Positions 1-9,285 of a DNA stretch of 64,000 nt are shown here, in pieces. This DNA comes from Diplodia intermedia. Its lineage: Eukaryota > Ascomycota > Dothideomycetes > Botryosphaeriales > Botryosphaeriaceae. The stretch is taken from assembly GCA_021495925.1 (NCBI GenBank), contig JAKEKT010000101.1, positions 1-64,000 of the forward strand, written 5' to 3'. The notes beneath the pieces are model-generated. The model was given only the letters and a program-made list of their open reading frames with translations. It had not been told where the DNA came from and made no database searches. Within the stretch, counting starts at the first letter, position 1. The number at the start of each line of letters is the position of its first letter. A program made the translations under genes and the position numbers.

Positions 1-2
1 TC

Positions 3-821
3 GAAGTAGTAGTTTTCGACTTTAGTTAATCTAAAGAGAATCCGACGCGCTAGATTTATAAGAATCTCGATTCGAAGAATCTAGTATATAACGACGAGAT
101 AGAAGAACTAGTAATAGCCCTTAACTACGCCGTTAGAAGTTGGGTTTATAATAAGAATATTAGAATCTACGCGAATAACTAGGCCGCGATTCTACGGCTA
201 AAGAAGCCCTCTAATACGCTCGAATAAGATTAATAGATTTAGACTATTAGCTTAGCTAAAAAGCTAAGAAATAGAGAAAATACCGTCTCTCTAGAATAGT
301 ATTTCGGCTATAAGAACGTTCTAGATAACGAGTACGTCGATTAGCTCGCTAAAAATACTATAAAGTATTCTATTAGAAGGGCTTCTACTTCTCTAAGCTT
401 CTATCGAAGTAAGATTAAGTAGAAGACCTACGAAGAGTAGAAAAAGAAGCTTAAATCGATAATAAACTCGCTCTATAAACGCATCTTTAATTTAGAGATA
501 GAGCGGCGGCTTAAATCTTCTATAAAAGTTAGAGAAATAGCCTTCGTCTTTTACTAGCTAAAGATAGAATACGAATACTTTAAGTTCTATCTTTATCGCC
601 TCGACTACGTCGAAAACGACTAGTATAGATATAGTCGTATAACTAAATAAATACTACGTTATCTACTTCTCTTCTACTCTCTTTATAGAAATCTCTAGAT
701 TCTCTTAAAAGATAAGCTAAAGAAGAATTAACTCGAACTATTAAATCTCTTTTTCTCGACTCTAGAAGCTAGCTTAACGGCTAAGTTCTTAGAATAAATA
801 AAGATTACTACTAGACGATAG
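3..821 (+). pseudogene. RIP-killed LINE (non-LTR retrotransposon) C-terminal RNase H relic
   Basis: Read in one frame (codons starting at positions divisible by 3), this stretch holds recognisable LINE RNase H and C-terminal blocks. Residues resembling 'IYANN*AAILRLKKPSNT' fall at about 165-218, where the stop at 180-182 occupies the Gln position of the usual DNQAA motif. 'GYKNVLDNEYVD*LAK' at 306-353 matches the GHKNV-GNE-AD-LAK end of RNase H. The TSLSF block at 387-401 and 'LKIEYEYF' at about 558-581 match the segment that follows RNase H in Tad/I-type elements. Stops at 180, 225, 231, 234, 240, 297, 342, 420, 438 and 555 are all TAA or TAG, as expected from CAA/CAG mutated by RIP. The frame is uninterrupted for about 800 nt, so decay was by point mutation and not by indels. 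The reverse transcriptase part must lie upstream of the window. Family assignment is from motif recall, without alignment. Confidence 0.75.
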
Positions 822-1514
822 TAGTTAAACGACTTATCTAATAAGATCTAAATACGTATCGCTATACGCTTATTTATATTTATTTTCTTTATTTTTCTTC
901 TTTTATTTTCTTTTTTAGCTTCTTCTCGTTCTTAGCACTCTCGACGCGTTCGATTTAAAGTAAAAACGGGCGAGAATCGTAGAAAAATAGCTAAATAGTA
1001 GATATTTAAGCTAAAGTAGCCGTTACTACTAGTATCTACGGCTATCTAGTATAGTTAGTAATTAAGCTAATAAGATTAAAAAGCTAAAATTTAAATCTCG
1101 ATTAAGTAATCTCTATTTAGAGCTCTTTTCTATCTAGATTTAGAAGTAGAGTTATATAGCTAGTTTACTAGTAGTAATACTCTAGCTAGTTATAATAAAT
1201 AGTAAGCGAGTACTAATCTTCGATAGAAGAAAGCTAAATAAATCTAACTAGCTAAAGAGACTCTCTCTAAGAAGAGAGCTTACTTATTATACTTTTTATC
1301 TTTATTTTATCGCTCTTTAAGATCTTACTTCGCTTTTTTTATTCTCTTAACTTTTTATACGCTCTCTATTTTTTCTTAAGCTTTTAAGCGTATCGTTTTT
1401 AGTACTCTTCTAGAATTCTCCCCGGTATATATATATTTAGATATATAGATAGAAGCGAATCTCTCTAGAGAAGTCTCGTCTCTAATAGTCTAAGACTTTA
1501 GAGAAACGCTAAAC

Positions 1515-1535
1515 TAAATAAATAAATAAATAAAT
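1515..1535. repeat. (taaa)n microsatellite
   Basis: About five head-to-tail taaa units lie inside the RIP block. It may be a simple-sequence tail of a mobile element, but it lies about 700 bp after the LINE coding relic, so the link is speculative. Confidence 0.7.
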
Positions 1536-1550
1536 ATCTATCTAGCTTTA

Positions 1551-2261
1551 AAGAATAATATAAGTAAGATATCTTCTATTAGTCTTTATAAGTTTATTAC
1601 GACTAGTCTCTTATCTTTATATCTTTTAAAGTATTATAAGAATATTTATTATATTATATTTAGCTCTTAATTAAAACTCTAAGCGTTATTATAAAGTCTT
1701 ATTAATCTTCTCTTCGTTCGATCTTTCGATATTATATAAATAAGCCTTAATATTAACTCGCTTAAATAAATATCTACTAGTAGATTAGATTACTTTTATA
1801 TAATATTTATACTACTTCTTCTATTAAATTAATTATAAACGTATTTTCTTTATCTTTAAAGTAGTTAAAAGATCTACTAGTAGATTAAACTTTTTATTTA
1901 CTATCTTCGTAATATCTCTTATAGCGTTAAGCTTACGCTACGTAAGAACTACTTTATTATATCTCTCTAATAACTACTTCTTACTAAATAAATAATATTA
2001 GTAGTATATAATATAATTTATTATTATATTTTTTCTTCTCTTATACGTCTAGACGTTCTACGCGTACTTCTAGTAAATATTATACTTCTCTACTATATAT
2101 TTAAGTAACTCGCGGCTAAAGAGATTTATCGTAAAATACTAAATAACTAGATTAAAAGAATTCTATAGTAGAAAATAAATAATAGAATTAATATTAGTAT
2201 TATAAAGAACCTTTAGACGTTCTATAGCGAAGATCTAATATTATAACGACGCGTTAAGTGC
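1551..2261 (-). pseudogene. Possible second RIP-degraded coding relic, family unknown
   Basis: On the minus strand, one frame (codon first bases at 2261, 2258 and so on down to 1553) gives about 237 codons that read like a charged, Leu/Ile-rich protein, with TAA/TAG codons where Gln would be plausible. I do not recognise the family. The caution is that RIP removes TpG, so TGA stops are rare in every frame here and their absence proves little. It is reported only because the frame looks coherent and runs opposite to the LINE relic, which would imply a second element or nested insertion. Confidence 0.28.
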
Positions 2262-2365
2262 TTACGATTATAGATAGTAGTCGAGAGTAAATACGAAAAT
2301 CGCGTACGTTATATACGCGTTCTTAGAGGTACGTAAGAATTATTAGGCTTATTTATTTATATATA

Positions 2366-3075
2366 AAACGCTGCTAATTTGCTAAGAAACTAACGGGGCG
2401 GTGATTCACCGATACCGCCGATAGCGCCTAGGGGGGGGGGGTAGTTTTGCCGCACCCGTGACAGGCGCCTTTTAAACCCACCACCTGCGCAGCTGATCAT
2501 GCGCGTAGCTGGAACGCGAGGACCCATTCTAGAAGCAAAAGAGGAATTTCCGCGCGGGAATACCAACGGGGCGCAGTAGTTTGACTGAGAATCAAGTGGA
2601 GGTTCTAAGTAAAAGAGAAGACTACAATATTGGCGAATGCGAGATGACGATTCACCGAAAAGACCAACCACTCCAGAGGTAACGCGGGGGTGGTGTTACC
2701 CTCCGAGATCGGAGGCTTCTGGTACATTGTCCTGCAAGGGAGAAGGGACTTTCCATCATGCTTATACCTACCATTGAAAAGATCGGTTGACTGAACCGCA
2801 GAAGCGAATGCTTCCATCCTCAAGCCTGAGCACAAACATCACGCATCAAATCACACTCAGACACCAGGAGGTCTTGTGACTAATTATTCCATTGATTGAT
2901 CATACAGTGCAGGGTACCAGTATCACCTAGCGGCGACATTCATCCACTGCTTCGTATCTTGTTCACCGTCCATATCCGACCTTTCGTGATCAAGAAGAAG
3001 AAAAAGAGGCTCATCACTTCGTTTCCGCAATCTCAGCCAACGTAAGAACGCGCATTAAGTTCCGCCGCTCACCCT
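2366..3075. other. Gene-free stretch beside the RIP block
   Basis: Ordinary base composition begins here. An unbroken run of 11 G lies at 2431-2441. Two short open frames are present (93 and 76 codons) but neither has a recognisable domain, signal peptide or splice context. I see no gene. Confidence 0.6.
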
Positions 3076-3675
3076 TTAGTCGAAGGGGTTGGTGCGGGTG
3101 CCCCACCAGGTGAGGGTCAGGGCCAGGCCGACGGTCTCCAGGAGCCTGGAGACGCCGCCGACGGCAACCTGCTCGAGAGGACGCTTCTCGGTGACGACGT
3201 GGGCGATGAGCTGTTGCGTACTCAGTTAGCATGTAATCAATCCTGGAGACCGACTGCCCCAACATGGGTGCGTGCGTGTGTAAGAAACTCACCGAAGGCG
3301 CAGAGCTGGCGAAGAAGATGAGGCCGCCGAGGTAGGCGGCGCCCTTGTAGCTGAGGGTACCGGTGGCGTTGATCAGCGCGCCCACGCCGTAGGCCTGGAC
3401 CGCGCTGCCCAGTAGGCTAGAGCCGTAGCTGGCCGCCGCCGTCGCGGCCTCCTTGGACTTGAAGAACTCCTCCTTGGAGTTGGCCGCCTGCGCTTGCCTG
3501 TAGGTGTCGCCGAAGACGGGGCCTAGGACCGCCAGCGAGACAGCGTGCGTGTAGACCGTGCCGAGGGCGATAGCCGAGGGCTTGACAGGAGGGAGGTCTG
3601 TGTGTGCATTAGTGAGGGGCTGCAGGGAAGGGAGGCGATTGCAGGCGAGGGATACGTACAGTGGAGAGTGGCCAT
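3076..3675 (-). CDS. DUF1761-like small membrane protein
   Basis: Three exons, 3660-3675, 3293-3597 and 3076-3210, give a 151-residue protein. The first exon is only 16 nt (MATLH plus one base). Intron 1 runs GTACGT to CACACAG. Intron 2 runs GTGAGT to CAACAG with a GCTAAC branch point. The product is rich in Ala/Gly with several hydrophobic stretches, a conserved-looking GTVYTHAVSLAVLGPVFGD block and a C-terminal TWWGTRTNPFD. This resembles the fungal DUF1761 family of small integral membrane proteins of unknown role; that assignment is from memory of the family pattern. Splice phases agree (1, then 0) and the frame closes at a TAA. No signal for a particular pathway is visible in the neighbours. 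Confidence 0.8.
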
Positions 3676-5553
3676 TGTTGCGATAGGGTGGGGTTGTGTG
3701 GATTGGGGCGTTCTGGGATGAGAAAGTCGTGAGGAAGAGATGGGATTGTGTGGTGAGGGAGTGTGACAAGAGACGAGGGTCGCTCTTTAAGAAGAGCTGC
3801 GCGACTGCTATGATGATGACGAAACCCTGCACGCTTTGGGACGCCCTTCCGTTTCCAAGGAGCAGGAGCAAGCGGAGCGGTTCCCGGAGGAACAAGGCAA
3901 GGCCAGAAGCGCCACACTAAGGGCCAGAACGCCAGTCAGCCAGTGAGCCAGTCGCCAGCAGCAACCAGTCGAACGTAGCTAGGAAGCGCAACCGTTGGCG
4001 TCCTCATCACAGCTCATCGCCGGCCTGCAGCAATTGGAGCCTCTCGTGTCTGCAGCTGCCCGCGCCCTCCCCGTCCCTCCACCCAGAGCCGCGAATCTCC
4101 GAGGCCCCGCGCGCTCATGACGTGAAAGCAGAGAAACGCTGCGCCATAGCCCATTATGCTGGATCGACGTCATGACGGCTTGGCGCACGGCCTGTGGCTG
4201 GTGACGCAGGATCCCAGCTGCGAGGAGCTATGGCCTCCTCTCTCTTCCCCACGCAGTCCAATCGGCATTGCAAGCTGGCCCATGGTGAATCTGACATCGA
4301 GATCACGTATTTTCCTGGTCACGAGCGATGGCGGCCCTCGTGCGACATCATCTCCGGCGTGCATCTCTTCTGCCACCTTCTGGCTCTTTCGGGAGTGGGC
4401 CCCTAGCTCTCCGCCACGCCCGGGATCGCGGCCTCGATCGGTAGGTGTGCAAATCATCAATTCCTTGCGCACAGCCGCTGCAATGCCTCCAGTCCTGTGC
4501 AAACCGTTGCTACTCCAGAATTGCACCGTTCTGTTAAGCCCAAGCGCGAGCTGAAAGTAAGTCATTGACGTTTTGCGTCCCCTTTCTGCATCGATGACGC
4601 CACACGCGCGCGCGTCGCGACGCCAAACAATGCCCCACGCTGTGCCTGGTTCACGCTTGTTGACGCCAGGCAGCTTGCTGCTGCGCCTCGTATTTTTCTT
4701 TGCGGGGGATCCGCCCCGAGAAAGATCAGAGCCGCCGCCGCGGCCCCACACCTCAAAAACGTCAGCGCCTCGCCAAATAATGCGCGCAGAGTCATCATTG
4801 TACTCAATTGCCTGGTCCTCGTAAAAAACACAAGCGTATGTCCCGGCTGTCTCTGAGAGACTGTTGAGGATCAAGCAAGACGAGATGACGTCTGAAGGTG
4901 CCCCGCTTCGCAGCCGCACCGCTGCTCCCCACAGTTCCCGGTTGGCAGTCAAGCAATCTACCGTAGCCGACGGGAGAAAACAGGCAGAGGCTTGCGCTAA
5001 CCAGTCGATGTAACATGCCAAATTCGCGCTGAACCGTAGCTCAAGTAGAAGCACTGTTCCCGAAACCTCTTGTTTGATTGAACTATTCATCGGCAGCGAA
5101 AACAATGTATCAATTTGATTTCTCCCAGCCACACGCTCGCCAGCTGCCAGACTTCGACTCTCCTTCTTCTATCTCCAAAGAAAGAAGTCGGGTATAGATG
5201 ATGATTTTCCCTTGCTTCAAGCGTTCCTTTCAACTTTTGTTGTTCTTTCTTTTCCTTGCATTGATTGCTTTGATCCCACGACGAGACGCAGTTCCCGAAG
5301 CCGTAAAACTTCTGCCCATCTCATTCCACCCTCCAAAAACGCCCAGACCCGCTCTGTTCCCTGAGTATACCCTTTCCAAAGATTCTGAAATAACCATGCC
5401 TAGTACAGCACAGCAAAAAGATAGCTAAAAAAGCATTGTAATATACCGCTCGCAGAGCAAAATGAGAAAAATACGACACCCGGATCGTGACGATGGTGCG
5501 GTAAGTTCACGCACAAAAACAAAGCCTCCATCCTAATTTAGCAACTCCATCGT
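3676..5553. other. Intergenic region with one unexplained long open frame
   Basis: No gene is recognised. A minus-strand frame is open from about 5132 to 4170, with the first ATG at 5090 (306 codons from there), but it matches no family and has no obvious domains. A plus-strand frame at 5198-5428 begins with MM and has a hydrophobic stretch near its N-terminus (about residues 10-26), then a Pro-rich tail. Either could be a species-specific gene or chance. Confidence 0.4.
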
Positions 5554-7392
5554 CTACGCCTCATCCCACGCCCTCTCACGCTGCTCCCTCCTGGGAGGCG
5601 TGACCTCAGGCATGGGGGGCACCAGGCCAGCACCGGTCCAGAACTCTTCAGGCACGTCGTCGCGTCGCGCCAGCCGTCCCAGGATGTCGCGCATCGACTC
5701 CAGCTCCGGGTCCATCTGGGGCTGTCTTTCCGCAACTCTGTCCAGGATGTCCGCGAAATCCGTGAGGGCCGGGGTGCTGACCCGATTGCGGCCGCTGGCG
5801 CCGTCGCCGCCGCTGCTGCTGGTGTTCGCGGCATCGCTACCGACTCCGCTATCGCGCCTGTTTTCGAAGCTTCGCTCGACGCCGCTGCTGTTCTCTCGGT
5901 ACAGGCCTGGAAGGCGGGGAAGGACATAGCTCGTGAACTGAGAAGAACGCGGCGGCGGCGAACGGGGAGGGGCCGAGGGACTGGACCTGCCAGAGGATGA
6001 CGCACGCTCGGCGAATGCGAAGTAATTCTGGACAAGCGTCGTTGCGTCGTTGGAACGCGACCGAACGGAAGGTGGGTATGCCGCCGGGTTGCGCGTTGGC
6101 GGGCCATCCTGACGGGGGTGGGAGCTGAACTCGTACGATCTATGCCTACGAGAGCGCAACGCCGCGTTATGGGGACCCAGTCGCTCCTCGCTCTCCGTGT
6201 CGTTTCCAGACATGTCATCGTCGGTCTCACACCCGCGTTGCGGTAAAGAGGACGACTCGTCTTGGCTCGGCCGGCGAGAGGGCACGGTGAGTTGGGTGTT
6301 CGGAGAGTCCGCCGAAGCCGCGCGAGCCGACTCAGATCCGTCCTGAGAATTATTCGAGGCAGAGAACGAAGCGGAAGCGGCTGCGGATGTGAAAGATGAG
6401 TCCGCGCTAGGAAGCTGTGTGTCTGGCGTTATGGTAGTGAGCATCGTCTCCCAGGGATCGGCGGGAGGACTCAGGCTGCGCTCACGATCTCCGAGGCCAT
6501 CTATGGCTCCCGGCGGGCTCCAAGACTGGCGCAGATAGCTGGCCGGCAGGAGACCGTTCGTGACTTGTCTCCTGCCCATGCGTCTGAGCGGAGGAAAATC
6601 GCGTGTAGCATCCGCCACATCACGACCGGCATCCGTTGGCGCAGATTCCTCGTCACCATCGGCAGAATCACTCGCGAAAGGCCAGTTGCTCGGTGCACGA
6701 CGATATGTGTGTCTTGGCAGTTCTCCAAGCGGCTCTTGAGTCCTGCCCGGCCACACGCGGCGCCGCCTGCTGGACATCCTAGGGATCAAGTCCGTGCCGC
6801 GCGGCGCGGAGCGTGGGCGCTCCCCAAGCTCTCGGTGGAGGGGACGATCCGGATCGCTACTCGACTCTCGCTCGTGCGCCGCGGGACGGGAGCGGGAGAA
6901 GGGGCTGTTCTCGGGGTGGTTGGGGCCGAAGCGGCTGGCGCGGATGCTGGGACCATCGGTGCTGATGTACAAGTGGACGCGGTCTTCAGGGCTGCGGGTC
7001 TGCTCGCGCGATTCGGAGGCGATGGATGCTAGCCGGTCAAGGTCGGAGAGCCAGTCGTCAGCCATGCTGCTCAGGTCCGCGGTCCGGCGCTCCTGGCTGC
7101 GCCTATCCGCCTCGCGCCCATTCGCGCGACGCGTGATAAGCTCCGCGACGTTGATATAACGACGAGTGTAGCCGTTGGCATCATTGCGCCCTGGTATGCG
7201 CCCCGCCGGACGCGATGAGGCTGGGGAGGAGCGGCGTATTGGGGAGCGTGTCGCGGCAGACGCGTCGTTCTTGACTGCCTGGGCGCGGTGGTCGGCAGGG
7301 GACGGCGCGCGCCAGATACTGCGGGGTGCGTTAGCGATGCTGGAGGCGGCGCGCCTGTGAGGCTGGAAGATAGGCGCGTGTTGGTCGCGCAT
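5554..7392 (-). CDS. Large disordered conserved fungal protein, function unknown
   Basis: A single exon codes for 612 residues from the ATG at 7392 (MRDQHAPIFQPHRRAASS). The frame stays open further upstream to 7563, but the upstream part looks like 5' leader. Most of the protein is low-complexity and rich in Ser, Arg, Pro and Asp, with no membrane segment or catalytic motif. Two blocks look ordered: DPWETMLTTITPDTQLPSAD followed by SSFTSAAASASF in the middle, and near the C-terminus LESMRDILGRLARRDDVPEE followed by FW-GAGL. I recall similar paired blocks in hypothetical proteins of other Pezizomycotina but know no function. The arrangement suggests a scaffold or regulatory protein with short linear motifs; this is inference. 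It is divergent from dihydrofolate synthetase, with 380 bp between the two ATGs. Confidence 0.8.
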   Translation of the reverse strand: MRDQHAPIFQPHRRAASSIANAPRSIWRAPSPADHRAQAVKNDASAATRSPIRRSSPASSRPAGRIPGRNDANGYTRRYINVAELITRRANGREADRRSQERRTADLSSMADDWLSDLDRLASIASESREQTRSPEDRVHLYISTDGPSIRASRFGPNHPENSPFSRSRPAAHERESSSDPDRPLHRELGERPRSAPRGTDLIPRMSSRRRRVWPGRTQEPLGELPRHTYRRAPSNWPFASDSADGDEESAPTDAGRDVADATRDFPPLRRMGRRQVTNGLLPASYLRQSWSPPGAIDGLGDRERSLSPPADPWETMLTTITPDTQLPSADSSFTSAAASASFSASNNSQDGSESARAASADSPNTQLTVPSRRPSQDESSSLPQRGCETDDDMSGNDTESEERLGPHNAALRSRRHRSYEFSSHPRQDGPPTRNPAAYPPSVRSRSNDATTLVQNYFAFAERASSSGRSSPSAPPRSPPPRSSQFTSYVLPRLPGLYRENSSGVERSFENRRDSGVGSDAANTSSSGGDGASGRNRVSTPALTDFADILDRVAERQPQMDPELESMRDILGRLARRDDVPEEFWTGAGLVPPMPEVTPPRREQRERAWDEA

Positions 7393-7772
7393 AAACAGTG
7401 GCGTGAGGAGACATACGGGAGGCCCATGATGCGGAGATGGTTCGGAGGAGATGCGCGACTGGACGATAACGAGCGACGGATGATGGAGGTGCCTGGTAGG
7501 GTGTGCGCGGACGGGTGTGGAGGCTGGCTGTGCGGAGTGTTGGCTGAGGCAGAGAAGAGGCATGCAGCAGCCGCAGAGATCTGGGGTCGCGCCGCCAACC
7601 GCTGGCTAGCCGGGTGAGGCGGACTGGCCCAGCCCTCTCCGCTGCGGCCAATCAGCGGCCCCTGCATCTCGCGTACAACGCCGCTGCAGGTCCCCCTCGC
7701 GCGACCCAACGCCCCCCGAGCGCGTTTGCCTGGTTGCCGCCTGTCTCTTCCAACGTCACCCCAGTCGCCGTC
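7393..7772. promoter_or_regulatory. Divergent promoter region, disordered protein / dihydrofolate synthetase
   Basis: 380 bp separate the two start codons. The stretch is GC-rich with no TATA box evident. Its right part (from about 7581) is also open in frame with the dihydrofolate synthetase gene and encodes no acidic residues; see findings. Confidence 0.55.
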
Positions 7773-9032
7773 ATGATCGAGCTCGGCCTGGCCCGTGTCG
7801 GTCAGCTGCTCAGGCAGACGCCGCTCCCGTGGCGCGCCATCCACGTTGCCGGCACTAACGGCAAAGGCTCCATCTGCGCAACAGCCGCCGCCATGCTGCA
7901 CAGGGCTGGCATCTCGCACGGCCGCTTCACCTCGCCGCACCTGATCGACCGTTGGGATTGCATCAGCATTAACGAGGAGCCTGTTGCCGAGTCCGTCTTC
8001 CGCGAGGTCGAGCATCTGGTCGTGGATCGCAACGAGCGCGAGGGCATCAACGCCACAGAGTTCGAGCTGCTGACCGCCACCGCCTTCGAGCTCTTCACCC
8101 GCGCGAAGATTGAGATTGGCGTCATCGAAACCGGCATGGGCGGCCGCCTAGATGCCACCAACGTCTTGCAGCACCCCTTGGTGACCGTCATTTGCAAGAT
8201 TGGCATCGATCACCAGGCATTTTTGGGCGACACCATCGAGAAGATTGCCTTCGAAAAGGCTGGTATCCTGAAGCCAGGCGTGCCGTGTGTCATCGAGGGT
8301 ACCAATAGGCCATCCGTCATCGAGGTGATCCAAAGGCGCGCCAGGGAAATATCCGCAGGCCCGGTATACATGGTTAACGGCCTGCCGGAACCGCCGGAAT
8401 CAAACACAGGGTACAAGAACTTCCTAAGAGCCAAAAACCTCCAGCCCCACGAGGTTCTCAACACGGCATGTGCTCATAAGGCCACTCTGTTGGCTTTGGA
8501 GGCCCTCGGCCGGAACCCCGCCGATGAGTTGAGCCTTTTCGACGGTCTGACAGATATCAAATTGCCCGGACGTCTGCAGACTTTGGATCTGGGGCGTGTC
8601 ACGGAGCGCAAGAGCCCAGCCGTGTTGGATGGTGCACACAATGTTGACTCGGCTGAAGCCCTTGGCCGGTTTGTAGAGTCATTACGCGAGAAGTCCAAGG
8701 GCAGTGTAGTTTGGGTGCTATCAATCAGTCACGGCAAGGCCATGACTGAGATGCTGAAGCCGCTTCTAAGAAACGGCGATTCTGTCGTCGCTACAGAATT
8801 TGGCCCGGTTGATGGAATGCCCTGGGTGAAGGCAACACCCGCTGGAGAAGTGATCGCGGCCGCGAAAAGCACCGCAACGCTGAGCGAAACAGTCGAGTGT
8901 GGACCAGACGTCCTAGCTGCTTTGAAGCAAGCCACTGAGCTAGCCTCCACTGACAGTCATGAAGCACCCCTTGTCATTGCTGGTAGCCTTTATTTGGTGT
9001 CGGAAGTCTTGCGACTTTTGAGGAGCGGCTGA
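7773..9032 (+). CDS. FOL3: Dihydrofolate synthetase (Mur ligase / FPGS family)
   Basis: A single exon codes for 419 residues starting at MIELGLARVGQLL, the same start pattern and about the same length as yeast Fol3. The enzyme joins L-glutamate to dihydropteroate with ATP to make dihydrofolate, the penultimate shared step of folate biosynthesis. The family signature IHVAGTNGKGSICA is the ATP P-loop at about residues 24-37. It is followed by FTSPHL and later by the ETGMGGRLDATN block. C-terminal marks are LPGRLQ, VLDGAHNVDSA and IAGSLYLVSEVLR. I chose the ATG at 7773 because the family begins a few residues before the MIELG-type helix. The frame stays open upstream without an ATG, giving a possible non-AUG extension (see findings). 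Folylpolyglutamate synthase is the alternative, but the shorter length and N-terminus favour the synthetase. Confidence 0.93.
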   Translation: MIELGLARVGQLLRQTPLPWRAIHVAGTNGKGSICATAAAMLHRAGISHGRFTSPHLIDRWDCISINEEPVAESVFREVEHLVVDRNEREGINATEFELLTATAFELFTRAKIEIGVIETGMGGRLDATNVLQHPLVTVICKIGIDHQAFLGDTIEKIAFEKAGILKPGVPCVIEGTNRPSVIEVIQRRAREISAGPVYMVNGLPEPPESNTGYKNFLRAKNLQPHEVLNTACAHKATLLALEALGRNPADELSLFDGLTDIKLPGRLQTLDLGRVTERKSPAVLDGAHNVDSAEALGRFVESLREKSKGSVVWVLSISHGKAMTEMLKPLLRNGDSVVATEFGPVDGMPWVKATPAGEVIAAAKSTATLSETVECGPDVLAALKQATELASTDSHEAPLVIAGSLYLVSEVLRLLRSG

Positions 9033-9285
9033 CAGCGTTGAAAGAGTGGGCAAAGATAAAGAAATTTCAGAACATTGAATCACACGACCGAGGTGGTGAG
9101 CAACCATACAGGGAATAACAGATCTAAAGCCAACAACATCCAGCATTCCTAGCTTCTGCAAGTACACATTACATAAACATTCTCGAGGCCAGGCGAAGTA
9201 CAGCAACGCTTCAAAAACTTGACCACCCGGGCCAGCCCGCGTCAGAACACCACTCCGATCAGCCACGAAGGTCAACATAGCCATA

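Larger units (their letters stand above)
1..2365. repeat. RIP-degraded AT-rich repeat block
   Basis: The block is very AT-rich and saturated with TpA steps (cta, tag, tat, ata), while CpA and TpG are strikingly rare and CpG is still present. That is the classic outcome of fungal repeat-induced point mutation, which converts CpA to TpA on both strands of duplicated DNA. No open reading frame of useful length survives. Within it are a LINE coding relic (3-821), a possible second coding relic on the minus strand (about 1551-2261) and a short (taaa)n run at about 1515-1535. The left edge lies outside the window. The right edge is sharp, near 2365, after which base composition becomes ordinary. 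A chromosomal position next to heterochromatin or a subtelomere is possible but not shown. Confidence 0.9.
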
